Source: Pseudomonadota bacterium (GTDB lineage Bacteria > Pseudomonadota > Alphaproteobacteria > Rhizobiales > Xanthobacteraceae). From it: 64,000 nt of DNA. Made by a program: the position numbers and the translations under genes. The DNA lies in NCBI GenBank assembly GCA_023423415.1, contig JAFAFP010000158.1:1-64000 (forward strand), read 5' to 3'. Within the stretch, counting starts at the first letter, position 1, and each line of letters opens with the position of its first letter. The notes below the pieces were generated by a model. That model did no database searches. It was given only the letters and a program-made list of their open reading frames with translations, and was not told where the DNA came from. Shown in pieces: positions 27,659 through 36,001 of the stretch.

Positions 27659-27675
27659 TAGCACTTTGTGTGCCA
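27659..27675 (-). promoter_or_regulatory. sigma-54 promoter of glnII
   Basis: Minus strand reads TGGCACACAAAGTGCTA. The -24 TGGCAC is perfect, and exactly 10 bases separate the GG from the GC of the -12 element (GTGCTA against TTGCW). The predicted start would lie about 75 bases upstream of the glnII ATG. Confidence 0.82.
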
Positions 27676-27728
27676 ATTCAAAGGGCAGCGCCTGCGTGCG
27701 CGGCAGATGCTGCACCACGGCAGATATA

Positions 27729-27747
27729 CGACACAGCCATTGTGCTG
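27729..27747. promoter_or_regulatory. NtrC-like enhancer site upstream of glnII
   Basis: ACAC (27731-27734), 7 bases, GTGC (27742-27745) matches the GCAC-N7-GTGC core of NtrC sites with one substitution, about 60 bases upstream of the -24 element. Plausible position for an NtrC dimer; a second site was not found. Confidence 0.4.
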
Positions 27748-27842
27748 TCTGGAAGAGCAGGGAAGGGGTTGCCTAAAATGTAGTCAAATACTGATTTATT
27801 TTCAGGCAAACGGATCAATAGGGCGGCAAAGCGATTATATTT

Positions 27843-27859
27843 GTCCACGCGCGGTGGAC
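27843..27859. repeat. inverted repeat upstream of the DUF2735 gene
   Basis: GTCCAC (27843-27848), GCGCG, GTGGAC (27854-27859). A perfect 6-bp inverted repeat 25 bases before the DUF2735 start; possible operator or leader hairpin. Confidence 0.4.
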
Positions 27860-27884
27860 TCGCGCGACCGAAAGGATCCGGACG

Positions 27885-28073
27885 ATGAGAAGTCTCAATC
27901 GCGGTCCCGCCAAGATTTACGCTTTTCCCGCCAGGGGCCGTTTTGCTGCGGATGACCAGCACGACGACAGCCGGCCACGTCTTTCCGGCCCTACCGTACC
28001 GTGCGTCTCAAGCAGCAGTTCCTGGTATCACGACGAAGCCATTCGCGAAGCCGAGCAACCGCGCAAGAATTAG
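27885..28073 (+). CDS. DUF2735 family small protein
   Basis: 62 residues: MRSLNRGPAKIYAFPARGRF then an acidic and serine-rich middle and a basic end. The opening, with hydroxylated or polar residues, AKIYAFP and a Gly-Arg, matches the Rhizobiales DUF2735 family (usual form S-A-x-I-Y-x-F-P), which I recall being found beside glnII. AAAGGA lies 11 bases upstream. It is divergent from glnII and shares its intergenic region. Function unknown; the context suggests nitrogen metabolism. Confidence 0.72.
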   Translation: MRSLNRGPAKIYAFPARGRFAADDQHDDSRPRLSGPTVPCVSSSSSWYHDEAIREAEQPRKN

Positions 28074-28130
28074 AAATTGCCGCTGACGCAAGCTCTCGTT
28101 TTTTCTGCGTGCAGACAGGCGCGCGCCGTT

Positions 28131-29072
28131 TCACGTGCCAAAAATCGACCAGCCCATCCGCTTCGTGAGCGCTTCCAGCGCGATACGGCCGAGATGGGAG
28201 TTGCCGTTGTCGTCGAGGCCCGGCGACCATACGGCGATGGAGGCTTTGCCGGGCGCAATCGCAAGGATCCCGCCGCCGACGCCGCTCTTGCCAGGCAGGC
28301 CGACGCGATACGCAAACTCGCCTGACCCATCATAGTGACCGCATGTCAGCATGATCGCATTGATGCGACGGGCGCGCTCGGGCTGAACAACCGAGTATCC
28401 CGTCGAAGGATTGCGGCCGAGATGGGCCAGAAAGCGCCCGGCCATCGCGAGTTGCCGGCACGACATCGCAATCGCGCAGTGATGGAAGTACACGCCGAGC
28501 GTGAAATCGACCGGATTGTCGAGCACGCCGAACGACTTCATGTAATTGGCGAGCGCGATGTTGCGATATCCGGTGCGCTGTTCGGATGCCGCAACCGCCT
28601 CGTCGATCATGACAGACGAATCGTCGGCGATGAACTGCATGAAGCGCAGGATATCGCCCAGCGCCTCGCGCGGCTTGTGCCCGGACAGGATCGCATCGGT
28701 GACGGCGATCGCACCGGCGTTGATGAAGGGATTGCGCGGAATCCCCTTCTCGTATTCGAGCTGGACGATGGAGTTGAACGCGCTGCCGGAGGGTTCGCGG
28801 CCGACGCGCTTCCACAGCCGGTCGCCGATCTTGCCGAGGGCGAGTGTCAGCGTGAACACCTTGGAGATGCTCTGGATCGAAAACGGTGTGTCGCTGTCGC
28901 CGCTTGTGGCGATATTGCCCTCGTTGTCGATGACGGCGATCCCGAACGCACTCGGGTCTGCCCGGGCCAGTTCGGGGATGTAGGTTGCCACCTGTCCCCG
29001 ATCCTGCCGCTGCCGCATCTCGTCGGCGATTTCCTTTACAACAACGTCGAGGTCAGGTGCGGCGTGGCTCAT
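28131..29072 (-). CDS. glsA: glutaminase A
   Basis: 313 residues. Hydrolyses glutamine to glutamate and ammonia; serine-dependent, beta-lactamase-like fold. Visible: the catalytic S-x-x-K in [51 protein letters not shown] and the Tyr/Lys block [19 protein letters not shown]. It converges on the DUF2735 gene, so glnII (synthesis), DUF2735 and glsA (breakdown) are clustered. No promoter element is recognised upstream. Confidence 0.95.
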   Translation of the reverse strand: MSHAAPDLDVVVKEIADEMRQRQDRGQVATYIPELARADPSAFGIAVIDNEGNIATSGDSDTPFSIQSISKVFTLTLALGKIGDRLWKRVGREPSGSAFNSIVQLEYEKGIPRNPFINAGAIAVTDAILSGHKPREALGDILRFMQFIADDSSVMIDEAVAASEQRTGYRNIALANYMKSFGVLDNPVDFTLGVYFHHCAIAMSCRQLAMAGRFLAHLGRNPSTGYSVVQPERARRINAIMLTCGHYDGSGEFAYRVGLPGKSGVGGGILAIAPGKASIAVWSPGLDDNGNSHLGRIALEALTKRMGWSIFGT

Positions 29073-29308
29073 CTGTGGTCAGGCTGAAGGTGTGATCGCG
29101 TTCATGAATGCGAGAACGGCAATGCAAGAATGACACCGTTCGCGCAGGCTCCATGTAGCGAAGGCATGGAGATGGGGACGTTGTCGTTGAATCGTTTTGA
29201 CTTGGTTAGGAGGGAGGCCGCAACTGTTTGAAGCCAAGGACAATAGCAGAAAACGATACCCGATATGTGCGGGGATAGTCGCTAAGTCGCTGAAATTGAT
29301 GAGCTATT

Positions 29309-29382
29309 TGGCTGGGGAACTAGGATTCGAACCTAGATTAACGGAGTCAGAGTCCGCTGTTCTACCATTGAACTATTCCCCA
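29309..29382 (-). tRNA. tRNA-Gln (anticodon CUG)
   Basis: 74 nt including an encoded CCA. Acceptor stem TGGGGAA/TTCCCCA with G discriminator; D arm around GTTC-AATGGTA-GAAC; anticodon stem GCGGA/TCCGT with loop CTCTGAC (anticodon at 29348-29350 on the opposite strand); T arm CTAGG-TTCGAAT-CCTAG. A U1 start is typical of tRNA-Gln. It lies beside the glutamine synthetase/glutaminase cluster. Confidence 0.97.
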
Positions 29383-29495
29383 AAACCCCGCCCAAGGCGT
29401 GTCCCGGGAGCGCCGGAATCGGCGATACATATACGGCACCGCCGCGTATTTCAAATACGCTTTTCGCGTTATTCGGGATGCAATCCAGAACAAAC

Positions 29496-29675
29496 CTACG
29501 GCCGAGCGGCCTCAGCCCGGGGCCGCGCCGAAGCCTCTGCGAATTCATCGGTCTCCTTGCAGATCACGCCGCAATAGAAACGTTCCTTGCCAAGCTGCCA
29601 GGCCGAAAGTTCTTCAAGACACCGACCGCAAGCCGCGCAAAGGAATCCGTACAACGGATGCTGTTGTTCTTTCAT
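29496..29675 (-). CDS. small zinc-ribbon-like protein
   Basis: 59 residues from ATG 29675. Five cysteines in a short span: C13-x2-C16-x2-C19 in LCAACGRCLEEL and C35-x3-C39 in FYCGVICKE, a pattern suited to one zinc ion. The codon choice looks coding (GC-rich third positions) and the C-terminus is Ala/Arg-rich. The ribosome site is weak (AGCAG). In-frame upstream extension to 29900 is possible but reads through the next small gene in another frame. Possibly co-transcribed with the 29758-29928 gene. Function unknown. Confidence 0.5.
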   Translation of the reverse strand: MKEQQHPLYGFLCAACGRCLEELSAWQLGKERFYCGVICKETDEFAEASARPRAEAARP

Positions 29676-29757
29676 CTGCTGATATGTTTGGAAATGCCGA
29701 CCCCCGAGCGCCTCTAACGCTCCGACGCACCATCCGTTCCCCCGAAAATAAGCAACC

Positions 29758-29928
29758 TCAGGCGGTATGCCCGTCGTCGATATCCTTCGGCGTGTTCTTT
29801 CGTTGCTGGGGTACCATGCGCGCCGGATCGGGCTCGCCGGGCACGCCGCGCGGGCCAAGAATCTCTCGCTGCATCTCGTCCTCGGTTTCCAGCCGATCAC
29901 GATTTTCCGAAAGCGGACGTTGTTTCAT
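29758..29928 (-). CDS. small hydrophilic protein, 56 residues, unknown function
   Basis: Reads MKQRPLSENRDRLETEDEMQ, then a Gly/Pro-rich centre (ILGPRGVPGEPDPARMVP) and a charged end. A strong GGAGG lies 6 bases upstream of the ATG, which is the main support. No cysteine, no membrane span, no signal peptide; probably cytosolic and partly disordered. It follows metZ by 55 bases on the same strand, so it may be translated from the metZ transcript. Confidence 0.65.
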   Translation of the reverse strand: MKQRPLSENRDRLETEDEMQREILGPRGVPGEPDPARMVPQQRKNTPKDIDDGHTA

Positions 29929-29983
29929 GGAAACCTCCGCCTTCGAAACGCGTCAATGGTGCGGTCGTTCCCGCGATCAGACG

Positions 29984-31165
29984 TCACACCTTGTCGAGGG
30001 CCGCCAGGATGTCTTCCAAGATGTCGTCGGGGTGTTCGAGGCCGACCGACAGGCGCAAAAAGCCATCGGTGATGCCAAGATCGGCGCGCGCCTGTTGCGT
30101 GAGGCGCTGATGTGTCGTCGTCGCGGGATGCGTGATCAGGCTCTTGGCATCGCCGAGATTGTTGGAGATGCGCACGAGCTGCAGCGCGTCCTGGAAGCGG
30201 AAGGCGCCGGCTTTGTCGCCGGTTACTTCCAAGGCGACGAGCGTCGAGCCGCCGCGCATCTGCCGCTGGATGATGTCGGCCTGAGGATGATCCGGACGGC
30301 CAGGATAGATCAACCGTTTGACCTTTGGATGATTGTGCAAAGCAACGGCAACCGCCGCGGCCGTGTCCGTTTGGCGGCGGACACGCACCGCTAATGTCTC
30401 TAGACCCTTCAGCAAAACCCACGCGTTGAACGGTGACATCGACGGGCCGGTCTGGCGGAACAGGGTCTGGATATTGTCGGCAATGAATTTCTGCGAGCCG
30501 AGAATGACGCCGCCAAGGCAGCGCCCCTGACCGTCGATATGTTTCGTGGCGGAGTACACGACGCAGTCGGCGCCAAGCGCGAGCGGACTTTGCCATAGCG
30601 GCGTCGAGAACACATTGTCCACCGTGACGGTTGCGCCGGCTTCGTGCGCGATCTTCGACACGGCGGCGATGTCGATCACTTCGAGCGTCGGGTTGGCCGG
30701 CGTCTCCATGAAGAATGTCTTGGTGTTGGGACGGACGGCGTTCTTCCACTGATTGAGATCGGTGCCATCGACCAGCGTCGAGGTGACGCCGAAACGGGGC
30801 AGCAATTCTTCGACCACGTAAAGACATGAACCGAACAGGGCCCGTGACGCTACGACGTGATCGCCGGCCTTGACCTGGCCCATCATCGCCAACGTGACGG
30901 CGGCCATGCCGGTCGCCGTGGCGCGTGCATCTTCAGCGCCTTCGAATTCCGCCATGCGCTGCTCGAACATGCGCACGGTGGGATTGGCGAAGCGTGAATA
31001 CTGAAAGCCCGGATCCTCGCCCTTGAAGCGTGCTTCGGCCTGCGCCGAATTGTCGTAAACATAGCCTTGCGTAAGGAATAGAGCCTCGGACGTCTCGCCG
31101 AACTGTGAGCGTAGAATGCCGGACTGAACAAGGCGGGTTTCGGGGCGGTAGTTGCGTGGTGACAT
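29984..31165 (-). CDS. metZ: O-succinylhomoserine sulfhydrylase
   Basis: 393 residues. PLP enzyme making homocysteine directly from O-succinylhomoserine (or the acetyl ester) and sulfide. The Cys/Met metabolism fold is clear: QYSRFANPTVRMFEQRMAE, ATATGMAAVTLAM, ETPANPTLEVIDI, the PLP Lys in VVYSATKHIDGQGRCLGGVI, and SVGLEHPDDILEDI near the end. ATG 31165 follows GGAAGGAAG by 7 bases. A SAM-II riboswitch and a switchable terminator sit in the leader, matching a methionine pathway gene. MetZ is favoured over MetB/MetC by overall resemblance to rhizobial MetZ. Confidence 0.92.
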   Translation of the reverse strand: MSPRNYRPETRLVQSGILRSQFGETSEALFLTQGYVYDNSAQAEARFKGEDPGFQYSRFANPTVRMFEQRMAEFEGAEDARATATGMAAVTLAMMGQVKAGDHVVASRALFGSCLYVVEELLPRFGVTSTLVDGTDLNQWKNAVRPNTKTFFMETPANPTLEVIDIAAVSKIAHEAGATVTVDNVFSTPLWQSPLALGADCVVYSATKHIDGQGRCLGGVILGSQKFIADNIQTLFRQTGPSMSPFNAWVLLKGLETLAVRVRRQTDTAAAVAVALHNHPKVKRLIYPGRPDHPQADIIQRQMRGGSTLVALEVTGDKAGAFRFQDALQLVRISNNLGDAKSLITHPATTTHQRLTQQARADLGITDGFLRLSVGLEHPDDILEDILAALDKV

Positions 31166-31234
31166 CGCAGGCTTCCTTCCAGAACGTTTCACACCGAGCT
31201 TGTCCCTGAGCATGGCGATCCATGCGCAGGGCAC

Positions 31235-31265
31235 AAAAAATCCCGGCCGGAAAATCCGGGCCGGG
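31235..31265 (-). terminator. riboswitch-controlled terminator upstream of metZ
   Basis: On the minus strand CCCGGCCCGG (31265-31256), ATTTT loop, CCGGCCGGG (31250-31242), then ATTTTTT. A near-perfect stem with one bulged C. Its 5' arm (31265-31259) can instead pair with GGCCGGG (31282-31276), which begins at the 3' edge of the SAM-II aptamer, giving a mutually exclusive antiterminator. Confidence 0.82.
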
Positions 31266-31280
31266 CACAAACGTCCCCGG

Positions 31281-31338
31281 CCTTTTAGCGAGTTGTTTTA
31301 CGTGGCTGCAAGCCGGCCGGCTCAAATTGACCACGGAT
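31281..31338 (-). ncRNA. SAM-II riboswitch (metA-type) upstream of metZ
   Basis: Minus strand: P1 arm CGTGG, loop TCAATTTGAGCC with the conserved U-rich part, GGCTTGCAGC, P1 closing arm CCACG, then AAAACAACTCGCTAAAAGG whose GCTAAAA end forms the SAM-II pseudoknot. Core length about 55 nt, as in the known SAM-II class, which in alphaproteobacteria controls metA, metX and metZ. When SAM is high it should favour the terminator just downstream. Confidence 0.9.
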
Positions 31339-31393
31339 CGAATTCGCTCTTACGCCCCGGCAGAAACCGCGTCAAGGCATGGTTGCATGCCGC

Positions 31394-33775
31394 TTATGCA
31401 GCTCTGTTTTGTTGGGCCGACTGGATCGCTGCCCACACCCGCGATGGCGATGCGGGCATGTCGATATGGCGGATGCCATACACTGACAGTGCATCGACGA
31501 CCGCATTCATCACGCAAACCAGCGCGCCGGCGCAGCCGGCTTCGCCGCAGCCCTTGGTGCCAAGCGGATTGGTGGTCGCCGGCACTGCGTGGCTGAAGAA
31601 ACCGATATTCGGTGCGCTCTTGGCGCGCGGCATCGCATAGTCCTGGAACGAGCCGGTCAGCAACTGACCGTCCGCATCATAGACCGCGTTCTCCATCAGC
31701 GCCTGACCGATGCCCTGGATCACGCCGCCATGCACCTGGCCTTCGACCAGCAGCGGATTGATGATTGTGCCAAAGTCATTGACCGACGAGTATCTCACGA
31801 CATCCGTCGCGCCGGTCTCCGGATCGATCTCCACCTCGGCGATGTGACAGCCATTTGGGAAGGCCGATGGCGCGCCGTTATAGGTATGGCTGACATCGAG
31901 CGTCTGCGGCACGTCATCCGGCAATCGCATTCCGGCATGGAGTTTCCCGGCAAGCTCCATGATGCCGATCGAGTGATCGGTGCCGGAGATCGTGAAGCGG
32001 CCATTGGTGAACTCGATATCGCCGGGCGATGCCTCCAGAACGTGCGAGGCGATCGCCTTGCCGTTCTCGATAACGATGGCGGATGCTTCGATGATGGCCG
32101 CGCCGCTGGCCGTCACGGAGCGCGAGCCGCCGCTGCCGCCACCGGCGATGAGCTGATCGCTATCGCCCTGCACAAGACGGATGCGTTCGAACGGAATACC
32201 GAGCGCGTGCGACAGCACCTGGGCAAATGAGGTGGCATGACCCTGACCGTAATCGAGCGTGCCGGTGATGATGGTGACGTCGCCATTCGGCTCGAAGCGG
32301 ATGCCGCCCATTTCCTTGCTGGGGGGCGCAGTGACTTCGAGGAACGAGCCGATGCCAATGCCACGCAATTTTCCACGCGATGCACTCTCGTGCTTGCGTG
32401 CCTCGAAGCCGGCGACGTCGGCGATCTTCTGCGTTTCCTCGAACAGGGCCGGGAAGTCGCCGCTATCGTAGTTCATGCCCGATGAAGCTGTGTACGGAAA
32501 CTCTGTCGGCGCAATGTGATTGCGGCGGCGCAGTTCGAGACGGTCGATGCCCATCTCGGCAGCAGCCGCGTCGATCAATCGCTCCATGTAATAGTTGCCC
32601 TCCGGGCGCCCTGCGCCGCGATAGGCGGAAACCTGCGTCGTGTTGGTGAACACGCATTTCGCCGAGACTTCGAGCAGCGGCGTGCGATAGACGCTGACGA
32701 TATTCTTCACGAGGTTCTGCGTGCCTGGCACCGGCGAGACCGTCGCCAGGAACCCGCCCATATTGGCGTGGCTTGTGGCGCGGAGCGCGATGAAGCGTCC
32801 GTCCTTGTCCAGAGCCAGTTCGACATCGACTTCATGATCGCGGCCATGCGAGTCCGAAACGAATGAGCCGGAGCGATCGTCCGTCCATTTCACCGGCCGT
32901 CCGAGTTGTCGGGACGCATGCAGGATGCAGACATATTCGGGATAGATCTGCGCCTTCATGCCGAACGAGCCGCCGACATTGCCGGTCAGTACGCGGACCT
33001 TGTTCGGCTTGACGCCCAGGATGTCAGCCAGTTGTGCCCTCATGCCGAACACACCCTGGCTTTGCGAATGCAGGGTCCAATGGTCCTGTGTCGCGTCATA
33101 TTCGCCAATCGCGGCGCGCGGCTCCATCGGCGCAGCCACAAGGCGGGTATTGCGTAGCGATAGCCTTGTTACATGCGCAGCCTGGGCGAAGGTCTCGGCA
33201 ACCTTTTCGCTGTCGCCATAGTGATAATCGAGCGCGATATTGTCCGGCACTTCGTCGAACAGTTGCGGAGCGCCCGGTTGCGCCGCCTCGCTGGCGAGCG
33301 TCACTGCGGGCAGGGGATCGATATCGAGGATCACGGCGTCGGCCGCATCGCGGGCCTGTGCCGCCGTCTCGGCGACCACGACCGCGACCGGATCGCCGAC
33401 AAAGCGGACCTTGGCGTCAGCCAGCGCATGGCGCGCCGGTTTCTTCATGTCCGAGCCGTCGCGGTTCTTGAACGGGGCGAAGCATTTCAGCGTCCCGTAT
33501 CCGACGAGATCGCGCGCTGCATAAACGCCAAGCACGCCCGGCATGGTCCGCGCCGCGTCCGTATCAATGCCGTTGATGATTCCGTGCGCATACGGCGAGC
33601 GCACCATCACCCCATAAGCCTGCCCGGCGAGGTTCATGTCGTCCGTGTAGTGGCCACGGCCCTGGACCAGGACCGGGTCTTCGGTGCGCGGGACAGGCTG
33701 GCCGACGCCGAACTTGGTCAGGGACCAATCCTGATCCGGATTCTCGAATTGCGGGGCATTTTCGCGAATGTTCAT
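31394..33775 (-). CDS. xanthine dehydrogenase family, molybdopterin-binding large subunit (CoxL-like)
   Basis: 793 residues. Molybdenum hydroxylase catalytic subunit. Visible: GVGQPVPRTEDPVLVQGRGH, VRSPYAHGIINGID, GNVGGSFGMKAQIYPEYVCI, AYRGAGRPEGNYYMERLID (the AYRGAGR active-site loop of form II enzymes rather than AYRCSFR of true CO dehydrogenase), and GTKGCGEAGCAGALV with the catalytic Glu. Such enzymes need a [2Fe-2S] subunit and an FAD subunit, and neither is adjacent. ATG 33775 is set by the domain start; no good ribosome site is seen. Substrate unknown. Confidence 0.88.
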   Translation of the reverse strand: MNIRENAPQFENPDQDWSLTKFGVGQPVPRTEDPVLVQGRGHYTDDMNLAGQAYGVMVRSPYAHGIINGIDTDAARTMPGVLGVYAARDLVGYGTLKCFAPFKNRDGSDMKKPARHALADAKVRFVGDPVAVVVAETAAQARDAADAVILDIDPLPAVTLASEAAQPGAPQLFDEVPDNIALDYHYGDSEKVAETFAQAAHVTRLSLRNTRLVAAPMEPRAAIGEYDATQDHWTLHSQSQGVFGMRAQLADILGVKPNKVRVLTGNVGGSFGMKAQIYPEYVCILHASRQLGRPVKWTDDRSGSFVSDSHGRDHEVDVELALDKDGRFIALRATSHANMGGFLATVSPVPGTQNLVKNIVSVYRTPLLEVSAKCVFTNTTQVSAYRGAGRPEGNYYMERLIDAAAAEMGIDRLELRRRNHIAPTEFPYTASSGMNYDSGDFPALFEETQKIADVAGFEARKHESASRGKLRGIGIGSFLEVTAPPSKEMGGIRFEPNGDVTIITGTLDYGQGHATSFAQVLSHALGIPFERIRLVQGDSDQLIAGGGSGGSRSVTASGAAIIEASAIVIENGKAIASHVLEASPGDIEFTNGRFTISGTDHSIGIMELAGKLHAGMRLPDDVPQTLDVSHTYNGAPSAFPNGCHIAEVEIDPETGATDVVRYSSVNDFGTIINPLLVEGQVHGGVIQGIGQALMENAVYDADGQLLTGSFQDYAMPRAKSAPNIGFFSHAVPATTNPLGTKGCGEAGCAGALVCVMNAVVDALSVYGIRHIDMPASPSRVWAAIQSAQQNRAA

Positions 33776-33995
33776 ACGGGCATCGGTGACATATGGGGAT
33801 GACGGGAGATTGTCCCGAGATAACGGGCCAGTTCCTCCGCCACAAGGACGGCCGGCGGCATGCCAGTTTCCCATCAGTTGCAACGCCCGCTGCCACTCTC
33901 TAGACTTTGAGTGAACTTTGAACACAACGCCGCCGGAACGCCCGGAACCACATCCCTGGGCCATGCGGGGCAGGACGAGCTAAATCAACGACGAG

Positions 33996-35132
33996 GTGCG
34001 GGCGACCGGCCTCGATCCCGCGCGTGATCGAGCGCCGGTCGATCCTGCGCAAAGGTTCGGCTATCAGGGGGATCGAGGTTCGCCTCAGGTACAACTGGGC
34101 CGTGATGGTCGCGCGGATTCCGCCGCTGCGGGCGCTGATTTATGCGGTCCATCCTATGCAGCGCTCGATCTGGGCACCAATAATTGCCGGTTGCTGGTAG
34201 CTCGCGCGACTCACGACGGCTTCCGCGTGATCGATGCTTTTTCCCGCATCATCCGGCTGGGCGAGGGAATCACTGCATCGGGGCGGCTCGGTGAGCCGGC
34301 GATCGCTCGCGCTGTTGAAGTGCTGACGATCTGCCGGGACAAGATGCGCAATCGCGGCGTGACCCGGATGCGTCTGATCGCGACTGAGGCTTGTCGTCTC
34401 GCCACGAATGGTGGCGATTTCCTCGATCGGGTGCGCGCCGATGTCGGCATTGCGCTTGAAATCGTCGATCGTGAAACCGAAGCCATGCTCGCGGCGATCG
34501 GCTGTACGCCGCTGGTCGATCCCGATTCCCAGGGCGCGATCCTGTTCGATATCGGGGGCGGATCGTCGGAGATCGCCAAGCTCGGTCGACCGCAAGCACA
34601 CCGCAACGGTCCACCCGGGCCGGACGTGCGCGGATGGATTTCGCTGCCGGTCGGCGTCGTCACACTTGCCGAACGTCACGGCGGCGTTGTGGTCACGCGC
34701 AAGATCTTCGAAGCTATGGTCGATGAGGTCACGCTCCATTTGCGGGATTTCGCACGCGAGCATGCGGACGATCATTCCGGTGATATGCATCTGCTCGGCA
34801 CATCGGGGACGGTGACGACGATCGCCGGCGTACATCTTGGCTTGCGTCGCTATGACCGGCGCCGGGTCGATGGCTGCTGGATGATGGACGGCGAAGTCAC
34901 AGATGTGATGGAGCGCATGCTCGCCATGTCTTATGAGGAACGCGTGGAGAATGCTTGCATCGGTGCGGATCGGGCCGATCTCGTGCTGGCCGGTTGCGCC
35001 ATTCTCGAAGCGATCCGCAGGGTTTTCCCGAGCGCGCGGCTGCGCGTCGCCGATCGCGGTTTGCGCGAAGGCATGTTGGTGCAGATGATGCGCGCCGATG
35101 GTGTGTGGCGCGAGACGGGTGTGGTTTCGTGA
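33996..35132 (+). CDS. Ppx/GppA family exopolyphosphatase/guanosine pentaphosphatase
   Basis: 378 residues. ASKHA-fold phosphatase acting on polyphosphate and/or pppGpp. Visible: [20 protein letters not shown] (phosphate 1), [33 protein letters not shown] (phosphate 2) and [18 protein letters not shown]. The first ~50 residues are unconserved and charged. I list GTG 33996, but AGGA at 33972 is spaced ideally (8 bases) for the in-frame ATC at 33984, which directly follows a TAA and would give Met-Asn-Asp-Glu; see findings. The stop overlaps the rlmE start (GTGA), so the two genes are coupled. Confidence 0.88.
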   Translation: MRATGLDPARDRAPVDPAQRFGYQGDRGSPQVQLGRDGRADSAAAGADLCGPSYAALDLGTNNCRLLVARATHDGFRVIDAFSRIIRLGEGITASGRLGEPAIARAVEVLTICRDKMRNRGVTRMRLIATEACRLATNGGDFLDRVRADVGIALEIVDRETEAMLAAIGCTPLVDPDSQGAILFDIGGGSSEIAKLGRPQAHRNGPPGPDVRGWISLPVGVVTLAERHGGVVVTRKIFEAMVDEVTLHLRDFAREHADDHSGDMHLLGTSGTVTTIAGVHLGLRRYDRRRVDGCWMMDGEVTDVMERMLAMSYEERVENACIGADRADLVLAGCAILEAIRRVFPSARLRVADRGLREGMLVQMMRADGVWRETGVVS

Positions 35133-35824
35133 AAGGTTCGCGCAGTAGCAGCGGTGGCGAGCGTGAGTTGAAGACGCGCGTGAAGACCGGCAAAAGCCGA
35201 TCGCTGTCGTCGAAGCTCTGGCTCGAACGCCAACTCAATGATCCCTATGTCGCGCGCGCCAAACGCGAAGGCTTTCGCTCACGCGCGGTCTACAAGCTCA
35301 TGGAGATCGACGATAAGCATCGCTTTCTGAAGCCGGGTGCGCGCGTCGTCGATCTGGGTGCGGCTCCTGGCGGCTGGAGTCAGATCGCAGCGAAGCGCGT
35401 TGGCGCGACCGAGGGCAAAGGCCGCGTTGTGGCCATCGATATTCTCGACATGGATACAATACCTGGTGTCGATATTCTGCTCCTCGATTTTCTCCATCCC
35501 AATGCGCCGGACATTCTGAAAGAGAAGCTCGGCGGCAAGGCCGATATCGTCCTGTCCGACATGGCCGCGAATGCCACCGGCCATCGCAAAACCGACCATC
35601 TCAAGATCATGGGGCTGGTCGAAGCGGCGGCGGAATTCGCAACGGAGATATTGAATCCGGGCGGTGTTTTCCTCGCCAAGGTGTTGCAGGGCGGTACCGA
35701 GGGGGAGCTTTTAAGTCTTCTGAAACGCAGCTTTTCGAGCGTCAAACACATCAAACCAGCGGCCAGCCGGGCCGATTCTGCTGAATTATATGTGTTTGCA
35801 GCCGGCTTCCGCGGGCAAAATTGA
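35129..35824 (+). CDS. rlmE: 23S rRNA 2'-O-methyltransferase RlmE (FtsJ/RrmJ)
   Basis: 231 residues from GTG 35129, overlapping the ppx stop. Methylates U2552 in the ribosomal A loop. Visible: basic N-terminal tail, [20 protein letters not shown] with the first catalytic Lys region, [20 protein letters not shown] (SAM site), [20 protein letters not shown] (catalytic Asp), [16 protein letters not shown] (catalytic Lys) and [15 protein letters not shown] (Glu). The K-D-K-E set is complete. Pairing with ppx/gppA is common in Rhizobiales. Confidence 0.94.
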   Translation: MKGSRSSSGGERELKTRVKTGKSRSLSSKLWLERQLNDPYVARAKREGFRSRAVYKLMEIDDKHRFLKPGARVVDLGAAPGGWSQIAAKRVGATEGKGRVVAIDILDMDTIPGVDILLLDFLHPNAPDILKEKLGGKADIVLSDMAANATGHRKTDHLKIMGLVEAAAEFATEILNPGGVFLAKVLQGGTEGELLSLLKRSFSSVKHIKPAASRADSAELYVFAAGFRGQN

Positions 35825-36001
35825 CGTAAGGATGCCTCGATTTGGCCCGGTTTTATTGACGTTTCTGTGTACGACAGCCTTCGGACGCCCATTTTACCGA
35901 TATTTTTGAGGCTTTGGGGCTTGCGGGCGCTTCGCATGGGCCTGCGAATCTCTTATTCCGGAGCCCTTGCGCACAACCGCGCAGTTTAGAGGGCATATCC
36001 T

